Below, in pieces: positions 24,283-33,051 of a stretch of 64,000 bases of DNA. The notes beneath the pieces are model-generated. The model saw only the letters and a program-made list of their open reading frames with translations. It was not told the origin of the DNA and ran no database searches. Position 1 is the stretch's first letter. Every line of letters starts with the position of its first letter. The DNA is from Chitinophagaceae bacterium LGM1 (GTDB lineage: Bacteria; Bacteroidota; Bacteroidia; Chitinophagales; Chitinophagaceae). Location: positions 2,289,001 through 2,353,000 of the forward strand of contig CP075895.1 in assembly GCA_018604165.1 (NCBI GenBank), written 5' to 3'. Made by a program: the position numbers and the translations under genes.

Positions 24283-26517
24283 TTACATCCACTTCTTTCT
24301 GTCCTTGCGTATGGCGCGTTCCGTCATGATGCCCACCCCATGCTCGTTGAAGAAGATATTTTGTTTCATACGATTGTCTTCTATGGCATTTATAACACCA
24401 TCCAGTTTTGTTTCCACCACTTTCAGGCCGTAGGTAGATGCATAGCCCTGTGTGCTGTATTGCGGATTGGCAAACACAGGCATCGTATATGCCAGCGCGG
24501 GGTTGATGAATTGTAGTTTAGCACCATCATTAATGGCTTCCAGCAGATGACGGTTGTTGCGCGTACCCTCGGCTGTTATCACACTTTCGCCACTACTTAT
24601 GCGTACCCAGTTAGCATCATCGCGCGGGCCACCTTTACCTCGAAAGTCCACTACACCATCGGCATAAGCGTTCGCTTTGCTGAATGCACCATTTAGCGAT
24701 GCTATACCCGCCACCAATGCTGCCACTGCTGCAGCAACGCGCAGAGCGATTGTATATGGATCACCTTTTGCAGCTGCACTTACTATGGCGCCAATAGCTT
24801 CAGACAATGCTACTGCCTGATTGGATGCTTGCAGCAAAGCGTTTAACTGCATCTGCTGTCTTGCTTTCTTTTCACGTTCGGCTTGTGCTTTATCAAGTTG
24901 TTCTTTCTCAAGTCTTAATATTTCAGTATTACCACGCTCTGCAAGTTTTTCTGCTTGCGATACGCGTTCTTTGCGAAGCTCTATTTCTTTATCAAGCACT
25001 TTCATCTGTGCCTCATACACCGCGTTGATTGCTTTGATAGCCTCATCTGCAAAGTTTTTATACTCTGCAATCCGTTCTTTCATCTCTTCTTTGCGCTTAT
25101 CGCGGGCAGCTGCTTTTGCTGCTTCTTCACGGGCAAGCATGGCTTCAATATCTATTTCTTTCGGCTCAAATTCAACACGCTCTGCTGGCAACTCTTTCGC
25201 GGGGCGGGGCGATAGGTAAGAGTTGTCTTTGTCTTGTTCTATTTGTTTGTTACTTTGCTTACGAGGCAATTTGTTCGAAAAAATGTCTTCCTGTTGGGTA
25301 GATGTATTGAGCTCAAATTTTGAATTCTCTGCAATACTATTAATAAGTATATTAATTTTATTGACGATAGCCCCTTGCTGAGAAACAAGCAATAATAGTT
25401 TGCCGGATACTTCTTTTACATTATCGGCATCTTTTTGTTCTCTAGTAGGCGTGTTGCTTTGCATTACAGACAAGGGAACATTATTTGGCCCAGACGGATT
25501 ATCGCTTTGGTTTTGCACACTATTTTTTAACGTATTATCAAACGATTTATAGTACGCCTGTTGCAAATTGTATACTGGCAATTGTGTTGTTTTATCAATG
25601 CGTCTGTCTAACTTATACCCCGTTTTATCTGCTTCTGTTTCAATATCACTTTGCAGTGTTACAAGTTCTTCAAATACTTTTTCTAATTGTTTTTTGAATA
25701 CACTCGCTTTAGCCGCAGCCATTATTGCCTGGGCTACTCTTTCGTAAGCACTTCCTACTTTTCCTGCAAGAATTTCTTCATCTTTCAAATTACCAAATAT
25801 CTGCGGGTACATTCTTTGCAACTCGTTAGCCGCTTCAATCCTTTTATTATAAGCAATCGTAGTGTCCTCAACAGTAGATTTCAGTAATGCTAATTTCGAA
25901 ATCTCGCCACCTGCCGATTCGCCTAATTGTTTACTAAACTCTGCCGCTTCATCTATTTTCTCCCCGTAATCTTCTAAGTTTTCTGTAGCTCCAAATATTT
26001 CATCACTGAATGTAAATATCAGGCTTGCAACAAGTGTGGCAATATTACCAAAGGAAAACAACTTGGTGGCAACATTGCCTACAGATAAAGCCAAAGGCCC
26101 TAATCTTGACTTGCCAACCTTTAATGCAGCATCACCTAATCCTGTTATGGAAGCAGCAGCTATTTTACCTGACTTATCAACTTTGCCCGCGCTACTGATG
26201 AATTTTTCAAAAGCACCTTCAAGTGTATTGCTGAGTCCCATACCTTTCAATACACCGGTAACAATATCATGCAATGGGCTTTTGCTACTTCTGTTTGATA
26301 ACTTTACCTGCAACTTGAGAATCTTATTAATGGCATTCTCAATACTAGTCAATTGATTTTCCGCAGCTTTTCCGGAAGTTTTCTGAAGACTCAATATTTC
26401 ATTATTCAGCCTTACTAAATCCTGTAATTGTTTTGCAAGAATATTCTGAACGCGAATTAGGCCGTTATCATCTACCTCGTAGGTTATTTTGTGTACTACA
26501 TCTATTACATCTGCCAT
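24283..26517 (-). CDS. Tape measure protein
   Basis: 744 residues. Helical throughout: a coiled coil at about 20-75, a hydrophobic stretch at about 150-170 (SVGNVATKLFSFGNIATLV), a long charged coiled coil at about 455-570, and a second hydrophobic segment at about 590-620 (VAAAVAALVAGIASL) followed by a Gly-rich part (GVVDFRGKGGPRDDANWV) typical of tape measure C termini. These features and the tail genes that follow support the call. The 744-residue length implies a tail of roughly 100 nm by the usual 1.5 A per residue rule. The chaperone-like genes that usually lie just upstream are 2.6 kb away, beyond three opposite-strand genes. Confidence 0.75.
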   Translation of the reverse strand: MADVIDVVHKITYEVDDNGLIRVQNILAKQLQDLVRLNNEILSLQKTSGKAAENQLTSIENAINKILKLQVKLSNRSSKSPLHDIVTGVLKGMGLSNTLEGAFEKFISSAGKVDKSGKIAAASITGLGDAALKVGKSRLGPLALSVGNVATKLFSFGNIATLVASLIFTFSDEIFGATENLEDYGEKIDEAAEFSKQLGESAGGEISKLALLKSTVEDTTIAYNKRIEAANELQRMYPQIFGNLKDEEILAGKVGSAYERVAQAIMAAAKASVFKKQLEKVFEELVTLQSDIETEADKTGYKLDRRIDKTTQLPVYNLQQAYYKSFDNTLKNSVQNQSDNPSGPNNVPLSVMQSNTPTREQKDADNVKEVSGKLLLLVSQQGAIVNKINILINSIAENSKFELNTSTQQEDIFSNKLPRKQSNKQIEQDKDNSYLSPRPAKELPAERVEFEPKEIDIEAMLAREEAAKAAARDKRKEEMKERIAEYKNFADEAIKAINAVYEAQMKVLDKEIELRKERVSQAEKLAERGNTEILRLEKEQLDKAQAEREKKARQQMQLNALLQASNQAVALSEAIGAIVSAAAKGDPYTIALRVAAAVAALVAGIASLNGAFSKANAYADGVVDFRGKGGPRDDANWVRISSGESVITAEGTRNNRHLLEAINDGAKLQFINPALAYTMPVFANPQYSTQGYASTYGLKVVETKLDGVINAIEDNRMKQNIFFNEHGVGIMTERAIRKDRKKWM

Positions 26518-26715
26518 AGGATGCGGGTATTGGTATTAATTGAAAGGGAGAAACTTGCACTTGCAGGCGGCAAAGATTGCCTGATAGCGTATTATTATAG
26601 CGGCACGCCTGCCATCGAAAAGAACAATTTCACAACAAAAGTACAACAATTTTTTATTCTGCAAAATTTATTTTTATGAGCAGTTTATATTAACTTCAAA
26701 ACTAAATCTCACAAC

Positions 26716-27456
26716 ATGAAAAAACTGACAATACTCGTTGCTTTTGTAAGTGCATGCAATGCTGATACAAACAAAAAAAGCCACAAGCTCCAAGAAGCAA
26801 AATGCAGCTCAGCTACAGATGCCATCCTGTACGGATATACAGGCCCCGTAAAATCAGTCGCTCATTGGACGCGCAATGCAAAAGACAGCCTTGGAAATTT
26901 CATTGTGGAAAACGACTCGATGCTGTTCTGTGAATACAGGTTTGACAGCACAGGAAGTTTAACATATCTGAATCATGCCTATCAGGGGCAATACATGGCA
27001 GACAAGGGATATCATACCATAGTCAGGAATGAGGAGTTGAGTGCAGATTTATATAATGGTCGTCTGATGCGAACTATAGACAAGAGAATTTTACTGACTG
27101 ACACATCTACAGAACATGAAATCTATTGGGTGTATTATGTAAACGGTAAAGACAGTGTGATTACCAACAGAAAAATTCATACTTCTTTAGACAAATACTG
27201 CAGGCCAAAAGCAAAAAGAACATGGCTTTATAATAATACAGAACATACTGACTTATATTATTACACAGATAACGGCGACACATGCCTGCAATACACAGTA
27301 AAAAATAACGACAAAAGATTATCATCCAGCACCATCATACTTGAAAGAGACAGTTATGGAAATCCATTAAAAGCAAAACAAATAAATGCAGAACAAAATG
27401 ATGGTGGTGAACCATTCATTTCTTACCAAACATGGCACTATGAATACTATCGCTAA
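26716..27456 (+). CDS. Lipoprotein of a three-gene secreted family
   Basis: 246 residues with a short signal and lipobox VSAC (Cys14). The body has repeating short beta-strand blocks with Tyr, Asp and Asn (for example HEIYWVYYVNGKDS), resembling degenerate YD/RHS-type or MORN-like strands, and ends WHYEYYR. The next two genes encode proteins of similar composition ending in YTAFKYY and YSYEYY, so all three are probably distant paralogues. Function unknown; predicted outer- or inner-membrane-anchored. AT-rich, on the opposite strand to the surrounding phage-like genes, and between tape measure and chaperone-like genes, so a later insertion. Confidence 0.6.
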   Translation: MKKLTILVAFVSACNADTNKKSHKLQEAKCSSATDAILYGYTGPVKSVAHWTRNAKDSLGNFIVENDSMLFCEYRFDSTGSLTYLNHAYQGQYMADKGYHTIVRNEELSADLYNGRLMRTIDKRILLTDTSTEHEIYWVYYVNGKDSVITNRKIHTSLDKYCRPKAKRTWLYNNTEHTDLYYYTDNGDTCLQYTVKNNDKRLSSSTIILERDSYGNPLKAKQINAEQNDGGEPFISYQTWHYEYYR

Positions 27457-27516
27457 AATATAATGTTTGCATGAAACATCTTGTTATATCAGTATTTTTA
27501 CATTAAACATTCCGAC

Positions 27517-28212
27517 ATGAAAAACATCTTACTATTACTCTGCATTGTTGCTATCACATCTTGCCAATCAGACAAAGCAGGTGAACAGCGAAAACCTACA
27601 TCTAAATACATAGCGGGTCTGAAAGGTTCTGTACATGAAACAACTACAGAAACTAACTATTATAAAAACGACAGTAATATGTCAACTGTATTTTATAAAA
27701 AAACTATTTACAATTACTACAGCAAAGATGGAAATATTGAAAAATCAACAGTCATTTCGCATAATATTAAGAGTGAAACAACAGATACATCTTACAACAT
27801 TTTTACAATAAAAAACAATAAAGTAAATAAAGTAATTGAAGTATCAGGTAAAGACACGTTTAACAGCAATTATGTTTGGGAAAGTGATTACAAATACACC
27901 ATCATTACAAAAAAAGGCGGGACAATAATTTCTACAAGTACATTCATACTAAATGATAGCTTTCTGACATCTAAGAAAGTTTCCTCTATTCCAACACCCC
28001 ACGGTACAGAGGAATCAATACAATACAGTTTTCACAACGATAAAGGTCAATACATAAAACTGATAACCCACAAAAAAAACGAGCCTGCTAAAACAATAGA
28101 TAAAGTTATCCTGTCCGAAGACAACTTCGGCAATATTACACACTACAGAAGTGTTGACAGCGCTACCGGCAAAATGCTGGAAGAAACTTATACAGCGTTT
28201 AAGTATTACTAA
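27517..28212 (+). CDS. Lipoprotein, second member of the secreted family
   Basis: 231 residues from the ATG at 27517; the frame to 27481 extends it without a signal. Signal with lipobox ITSC (Cys16). Body of polar beta-strand repeats with many Asn, Lys, Ser and Thr, and a Y-x-Y ending. It starts 60 nt after the previous gene and is strongly AT-rich. Likely cell-envelope lipoprotein of unknown role. Confidence 0.6.
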   Translation: MKNILLLLCIVAITSCQSDKAGEQRKPTSKYIAGLKGSVHETTTETNYYKNDSNMSTVFYKKTIYNYYSKDGNIEKSTVISHNIKSETTDTSYNIFTIKNNKVNKVIEVSGKDTFNSNYVWESDYKYTIITKKGGTIISTSTFILNDSFLTSKKVSSIPTPHGTEESIQYSFHNDKGQYIKLITHKKNEPAKTIDKVILSEDNFGNITHYRSVDSATGKMLEETYTAFKYY

Positions 28213-28307
28213 AACCTTATTTATAGGCCATCCATTGAACATTTAAAATCTGGTTTATGAAAAATATATTCACGCTGTTTTGTACAAATACTACTAAAAC
28301 ATCCTGC

Positions 28308-28339
28308 TTGACAGATTGTAGTTTTTATCATTAACTTTA
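28308..28339 (+). promoter_or_regulatory. Bacteroidota-type promoter
   Basis: TTG, 21 nt, then TAACTTTA, 15 nt before the ATG at 28354. The same TAACTTTA -7 element precedes several secreted-protein genes (49.7, 51.6 and 55.5 kb). Confidence 0.5.
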
Positions 28340-28353
28340 TAAAAAACAATCCT

Positions 28354-29121
28354 ATGCGTTATCTTATAATCACTATTTGTTTGCTATCTGCACAGTTAGC
28401 AACAGCACAAAACACACAATACTCACATGCCCGCGAGCTGGGCTTCATCAGCAAACCCAAACAAGTAACACTGCATACTTACGAGGCGAGAGAAACACCT
28501 GCAAAAAGCTATGAACGTGCCGCACGCAAGCCATATAGCACACAAGTAATAACATTTGACGACAATGGCCGTATTACAGAGCGTGTAGAATACTATTTCA
28601 ACACCGTACACTACGACAAAGACGATACTGTATCTGTTACCAAACAAACCTATGAGTACGATGCGAACAATCGCCCGTCTATAATAAGACAATATTTTAA
28701 TAGCGAGCCTTATACCTATACACAACGCACCTGGGTTAATGATAAAGAATATATTGATACTGCATGGTTTTTGTACACTAATGAAAAACATGTAAAATAC
28801 GGTATACCGACAGAAAAAAAATTCAACGTAAAGAGCACATCTAACGTGTGGCTGAATGATGAGTATAAAATAGCACGTACTGCATATACATTACATATTG
28901 ATGGACTGCCATCATCATCGTTACCAGGCCAAAAAACAAAGGTACCTGTAACGATGCGCCCGTTCGACCAACATGCTATATACAAATCTGTTGATGGAGA
29001 TTTGTTGGTGTTTGATAAAAAAGACAACAAAGGCAATATGACGGTAGCTGTGTACAAGACCAGTGCCGACAAACAAGCTGCTGAATACCTGCAAGAAGAA
29101 TACAGCTACGAGTATTATTAA
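28354..29121 (+). CDS. Secreted protein, third member of the YD-like family
   Basis: 255 residues with signal peptide (1-18, ending TAQ). The body contains repeat-like strands (YEYDANNRPSIIRQYF, then FDDNGRITERVEYYF) close in style to YD/RHS repeats, which form beta-hairpin shells in secreted proteins. It ends YSYEYY, as in the two preceding genes. It reads into the convergent chaperone-like gene with a 4-nt overlap of the two stop regions. Function unknown. Confidence 0.6.
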   Translation: MRYLIITICLLSAQLATAQNTQYSHARELGFISKPKQVTLHTYEARETPAKSYERAARKPYSTQVITFDDNGRITERVEYYFNTVHYDKDDTVSVTKQTYEYDANNRPSIIRQYFNSEPYTYTQRTWVNDKEYIDTAWFLYTNEKHVKYGIPTEKKFNVKSTSNVWLNDEYKIARTAYTLHIDGLPSSSLPGQKTKVPVTMRPFDQHAIYKSVDGDLLVFDKKDNKGNMTVAVYKTSADKQAAEYLQEEYSYEYY

Positions 29122-29399
29122 GCCCCTTTCTTTGCTTGTTGCATCTGCTCATTGTGCCATTTGGCATATTGCGCCTTCTGGCGGATGCGGTAGTAAAACA
29201 TAAACACACTCGTATCCATCATGTGTTCGGCGGCACGTATATCGCCCTCGTTATACTTCATGGCTATATCCCAAAAGCCGTCATACCATTCATCTACCTG
29301 CGCGCTTACGCTGCGGGTTGCGGCATCAGTGCGTTCAGTAGCTCCCGCCTTTGGCTGAAATAGTTCGTATCTGTCAAAGTAGCTAATTGTTCGCTCCAT
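29118..29399 (-). CDS. Tail assembly chaperone C-terminal frame (candidate frameshift product)
   Basis: 93 residues if started at the ATG at 29399; helical, with GFWDIAMKYNEGDIRAAEHM and an RIRQKAQYAKWHNEQ tail. Its 5' 94 nt overlap the end of the preceding ORF in the -1 frame. In lambda-like phages the T part of the gpG/gpGT tail chaperone is reached by a -1 ribosomal frameshift over such an overlap, and these genes lie upstream of the tape measure gene. I found no canonical slippery heptamer in the overlap, so independent initiation is equally possible. No database search was done. Confidence 0.5.
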   Translation of the reverse strand: MERTISYFDRYELFQPKAGATERTDAATRSVSAQVDEWYDGFWDIAMKYNEGDIRAAEHMMDTSVFMFYYRIRQKAQYAKWHNEQMQQAKKGA

Positions 29400-29869
29400 G
29401 CCGGTGTGTACGGTACGCCTATGCTCAAAAAAAAAGCGTACAAGGCAGGGTCTGGTGCAATGCCTTGCGTAGCATCGCCTTTGGCAAGCAGCAGTTTACG
29501 ATTCGTCCAGTAGTCTTCAGTAGCATCGGGGTTTTCGCCTTCTACAAAAGTATAGATAGCACCCATACGCAAAGCGCAGTCTTCATCTACCGGGTAGCGC
29601 AGGCGATACTTAATGTTGTTGGCAAGTGTAGCAATATCGGTACGCAACGTCTTTACACTTTTTTCATCGTTGCATAGCTCCAGCATCTTATCCATCATAG
29701 CACCAAGCAGATCTTTAGTAGCACCGCCGGCAGCATATATGTTTTGTGCGCCAGCCGCCACATAACGGCTCATGTGGTAGCCATTGGCTACATCTTGCGG
29801 CATATAAAAACGGACGTTGTGAATAGTAGAATAGAACACTTCTTTGTAGGCAGGGTTGTCGGCAAACAT
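29306..29869 (-). CDS. Tail assembly chaperone-like protein (N-terminal frame)
   Basis: 187 residues, soluble and mainly helical, no signal peptide. Pattern NEKSVKTLRTDIATLANNI then RYPVDEDCALRMGAIYTF. Its stop is 94 nt inside the next ORF, which is read in the -1 frame. Position and geometry match lambda gpG-type tail chaperones, but the sequence gives no proof. Tape measure follows only after three inserted plus-strand genes. Confidence 0.5.
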   Translation of the reverse strand: MFADNPAYKEVFYSTIHNVRFYMPQDVANGYHMSRYVAAGAQNIYAAGGATKDLLGAMMDKMLELCNDEKSVKTLRTDIATLANNIKYRLRYPVDEDCALRMGAIYTFVEGENPDATEDYWTNRKLLLAKGDATQGIAPDPALYAFFLSIGVPYTPAWSEQLATLTDTNYFSQRRELLNALMPQPAA

Positions 29870-29932
29870 ATTGTAATAGTGGTTTTAGTAACCACAAAAA
29901 TAAAACATTATTGCAATTACATAAAATAATTT

Positions 29933-30538
29933 TTATTTGCCTGATGGTGTGCTGCAAAAATTATTTATCCATTCCTTTCTGTCAAAAGCAGTAAGCGATT
30001 CCTCGAAACTTTGCACCTGCTCATCATGCGGATATTGAGCTTTCAACTTACTGTATGCTTCGGCTACTACTGTACTATCCTGCAAAAATTGCATAACAAA
30101 CAACTTGCCCGTCTTTATATATATACTATCCGGGTATTTCTTTTCAAGTAAGTTATAACCATAATAAATCTTCTCATACAAAATATTAGCTTCAGAATAA
30201 TGCCCTAAGTTTTCTAAGCTATGTGCCCGAAACAACAATACTGAATTTTTATCTTTAGACGTACGTTCCAGTTTCTCTAAAGTACTGAACACTAAAGCCG
30301 AATCACTGCATAACCTATGCAATACGTTCAGCTTATTAGCATAATAAACACTGTTTCTACTGTTAATTGTTATTGCAGTATCCAGCATCTTTAACGCGAG
30401 TTGCAAGCTATCTTTGTTATCAGTATTATGATGGAATATTTTTAATGCCCTATTATTCAAGTCGCTTCCTGCTTCTTTTTTTGTGTTCACATCGCAACTC
30501 GCAAACAGCGGCAATAAGAGCAATAGGCGGTTCTTCAT
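29933..30538 (-). CDS. TPR-like lipoprotein
   Basis: 201 residues; signal with lipobox FASC (Cys15). Helical repeats of TPR type, for example a SLENLGHYSEANILYEKIYYG unit at about 105-125. It lies between the TerS-like gene and the chaperone-like genes but has the signature of a host periplasmic lipoprotein. Predicted function unknown; such proteins often hold envelope complexes together. Confidence 0.65.
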   Translation of the reverse strand: MKNRLLLLLPLFASCDVNTKKEAGSDLNNRALKIFHHNTDNKDSLQLALKMLDTAITINSRNSVYYANKLNVLHRLCSDSALVFSTLEKLERTSKDKNSVLLFRAHSLENLGHYSEANILYEKIYYGYNLLEKKYPDSIYIKTGKLFVMQFLQDSTVVAEAYSKLKAQYPHDEQVQSFEESLTAFDRKEWINNFCSTPSGK

Positions 30539-30642
30539 CTTAAATAGTTTTATTCAAGTACAAATATCATAAAATATTGAACACACACAGAATCATTCCC
30601 AATATTCTCCGTATCTTTTCATACACGCAAAAACCATCTGCA

Positions 30643-31215
30643 ATGAAAAAAGCCCTTTTTATTTTGTTGCTACCTATTAGCATCACTACCCATGCCCAAA
30701 CATGCGATGGTGTGTTGCAAACAGTAGAAGAACCACGCAGCGTACATTACGCCTCTACAGATGTTGCTAAAACCAAAGAAAGCATTGTGATGGTAAGTAC
30801 CATAGCACAGCAGCAAAAAAGCAAAGCCATAGATGTAAAGCATGGTATGAAGGCAATGATATGGGTAAGCATTGCAGAGGGCAGTATGCGCCTGCACCTG
30901 ATGCCTGTACATACCAATGGCAGCTACTGGCAGGCAGATATACAGCAACGCTACACTCTGAGTGTTTACTTTAAAGCAGACACACCTGCCACTACCCTAC
31001 CCGTAATGCGCATAGAAAACAACAACCAACTGATAGCCAACTGGACGTACATAGACAAAAAACGCTACGAACAACACAAAACTGCCTTTGTGTATGGGCT
31101 GCATCAAATACAAGGCATACGCCTAAATAGTAGTACAAACGAACTATACGATTTTGAGCTACCGCCTGCTGAACTGGAAAAGATAATTACCGCCATCGGG
31201 TGTATGGTGGAATAA
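30643..31215 (+). CDS. Secreted protein of unknown function
   Basis: 190 residues from the ATG at 30643 (MKKALFILLLPIS), the first Met giving a proper signal peptide; the frame to 30577 adds an unlikely leader. Mature part of mixed alpha/beta type, no cysteines besides one at the mature N terminus. No domain recognised. It converges on the TerS-like gene. Confidence 0.55.
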   Translation: MKKALFILLLPISITTHAQTCDGVLQTVEEPRSVHYASTDVAKTKESIVMVSTIAQQQKSKAIDVKHGMKAMIWVSIAEGSMRLHLMPVHTNGSYWQADIQQRYTLSVYFKADTPATTLPVMRIENNNQLIANWTYIDKKRYEQHKTAFVYGLHQIQGIRLNSSTNELYDFELPPAELEKIITAIGCMVE

Positions 31216-31286
31216 TGCGCAACATTGCTATATGTTACGCAACATCACTTTCCCTGAAAATCTATTCAAATCCTACAAATCCAGGT

Positions 31287-31682
31287 TCAAATAATCTCCC
31301 GGCTCAGCATATACGCCGCATCGCTCACCTCTTCGGCAGACGGTTGTACCATAATCATACGCAAACCTTCTTCGGTGCGTACATATTGCGGACGTTTTCG
31401 CTTGCGTAGTATTATCTGTTCCAGCAATACACGCTTTTCTTCTATGCTTACAGGCTGTACTTCGGGTATATCCAGTTTTGGAAAGCAATCTTTGTAGTAA
31501 TAGAGTATGCCTGCATCTATACGGCGGCGTACATCGGGGTTGCTCAGCATGTATTGTATAGCAGCAGGGAAACATTCGGGCAACATACGGGGGTAGGCAG
31601 CCCGCACCGCACGTTCTTTATTGCCGTGCAGTATCATCTCTCTTACAAATATATCTTCTGTAGAAGAAGGTATGTGCTTCAT
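31287..31682 (-). CDS. Terminase small subunit-like protein
   Basis: 131 residues. The N-terminal segment FVREMILHGNKERAVRAAYP (residues 12-31) reads like the helix-turn-helix start of TerS proteins (typically FVxEYLxxGNAxxAAxxAGY), and the following MLSNPDVRRRIDAGILYYYK fits the second helical element. C-terminal part has EVQPVSIEE, a motif also present in two proteins of the capsid operon. TerS binds the packaging site and feeds TerL. Its TerL partner is 8 kb away and on the other strand, which is unusual. The start is supported by TACATTTG at 31707-31714 (minus strand). Confidence 0.6.
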   Translation of the reverse strand: MKHIPSSTEDIFVREMILHGNKERAVRAAYPRMLPECFPAAIQYMLSNPDVRRRIDAGILYYYKDCFPKLDIPEVQPVSIEEKRVLLEQIILRKRKRPQYVRTEEGLRMIMVQPSAEEVSDAAYMLSREII

Positions 31683-31853
31683 CTATCGCGCTTACGATGG
31701 GTTGTACAAATGTACCCAAGCATCGCGCGAAGTTGGCTTTATAATATCCACATATCCACAGTAGATAAGTAAAAAGTAAAAAAGCAAAAAAACTTGTCAG
31801 GGTTGTCTTATAACGACTTGGACATTTTTACTTTTTAATTTTTACTTTTTAAT

Positions 31854-32501
31854 TTAATACAAAACCATCAACCCGCATAGCAGCAGCGCGATGAGCAGTA
31901 TCAGCAAAGGCAGGTATTTTTCCCAAAGGGCTTGCAGGTAGCTGCGGCGCGTTTGTTTGTGTATGCGTATCAGCATATCGTTATCTGTCGGCACAAGCAG
32001 TGCCATCCTGTCTGCCAATGGCTGCATGTATTGGTGCTTCAGGTGGCGGGTGCTTTGCAGCAGCTCGTGTACAATGGCGGTATTGTTCTCATTGTCTTGT
32101 TGCAGTATAGCCATGTGGCTATCTGCCAGCAGTAGCATTACATAGTCGTGCAGGGCACTGTGGCTCATGCGGTAGGTGTCTATCGTATGCATGTGTGCTT
32201 GCAGGCGGCGCGCCTCTTGCAGCAGCCATGCAGCAGATATGACGGGCTGCTCCTTCGTGCGGTTGCTCATGCCATTCAGCCAGCGTTCTTCGTCATACTT
32301 GCGGCGTTTGTGTTCGTGGCTCAGTATGCTGTAGGCTTCCTGTATGGCTACAAAATGGGTGTGAGCAAAAGCATTATCGGGGTTGGTATCTGGGTGGTAT
32401 TTGAATGCCAGCGCGCGGTAGGCTTTCTTTATCTCATCGGGCGTTGCCGATGGTGATACTTCCAGCGTTTGATAATAATCTTTGAGCGCGGCGGCAGGCA
32501 T
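31854..32501 (-). CDS. Membrane-anchored J-domain protein
   Basis: 215 residues. J domain at 8-75 with the essential HPD motif at 36-38 (KYHPDTNP), preceded by [22 protein letters not shown] middle helical segment and one C-terminal transmembrane helix at about 195-213. J domains stimulate ATP hydrolysis by DnaK-type chaperones; this one is tethered to the inner membrane by its C terminus. There is no zinc finger or substrate-binding C-terminal domain. Host gene, separated from the phage-like block by A/T-rich tandem words. Confidence 0.9.
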   Translation of the reverse strand: MPAAALKDYYQTLEVSPSATPDEIKKAYRALAFKYHPDTNPDNAFAHTHFVAIQEAYSILSHEHKRRKYDEERWLNGMSNRTKEQPVISAAWLLQEARRLQAHMHTIDTYRMSHSALHDYVMLLLADSHMAILQQDNENNTAIVHELLQSTRHLKHQYMQPLADRMALLVPTDNDMLIRIHKQTRRSYLQALWEKYLPLLILLIALLLCGLMVLY

Positions 32502-32602
32502 GGCGCAAATGTAATGCGTATAGCAGATATATGGAAAGGGGCATCATGGCATATACAACAGCAATATACTCTTGGCAAGTGGCAAATTAGTAAAGGAATA
32601 AA

Positions 32603-32782
32603 TCAGTTCCTCAAAGAGAGATAACGTACTTCATTTTGAAGCAGCCACTGTCGGAAAGCCTCTTCGTCAGCAGGGTCGTGGTGGATGATTTTACCGTTTT
32701 TCAACGATATGATAAATGTGCCGAATGTTACAGCAAAGGCACTTAGTTCGTGTGGCGCGTACGGAAAGTTATTATCCTGCAT
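32603..32782 (-). CDS. Small conserved-looking cytosolic protein (59 residues)
   Basis: ORF of 59 codons from the ATG at 32782 (MQDNNFPYAPHELSAFAV) to TGA at 32603. The product has a compact alpha/beta pattern: an ELSAFAVTFGTFIISLKNGK strand-turn, then DPADEEAFRQWLLQN, a helix. Balanced composition and no low complexity. Short, but coding-like. I do not recognise it. It lies about 180 nt upstream of promoter module A on the opposite strand. Confidence 0.5.
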   Translation of the reverse strand: MQDNNFPYAPHELSAFAVTFGTFIISLKNGKIIHHDPADEEAFRQWLLQNEVRYLSLRN

Positions 32783-32962
32783 GGAGATTATTTCATTAAT
32801 TGGTTAGGCGCGGCTAAGATAAAGGCTCTTGTTAACACAATCCATTGACCACAATCAATTTATATGGCATTTAATAAGATTTTAATTCGTCTATAATCCC
32901 TCAAAACCGCTACACGCCTGTTTTTCAGGCAATTACGCAATGGCACTGCTTATAGTCTGTTT

Positions 32963-33045
32963 GTTAATTAGTCGTTAACCGATTGCAAAAACGGTGTTAA
33001 CCAAAGCGAAAAATTTCCCTATCGTGGGGTGGCGCAGCATCTTTG
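32963..33045 (+). promoter_or_regulatory. GTTAACC promoter module A (before the hairpin array)
   Basis: GTTAATT at 32963, GTTAACC at 32974, a degenerate unit at 32985 and GTTAACC at 32996, all at exact 11-bp period. TTTC at 33014 and CATCTTTG at 33038-33045 form the -33 and -7 elements. The operator ends 36 bp before the -7 element. The four 7-bp units with 4-bp spacers resemble PhoB/OmpR-type binding architecture. Confidence 0.8.
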
Positions 33046-33051
33046 TGTCAT

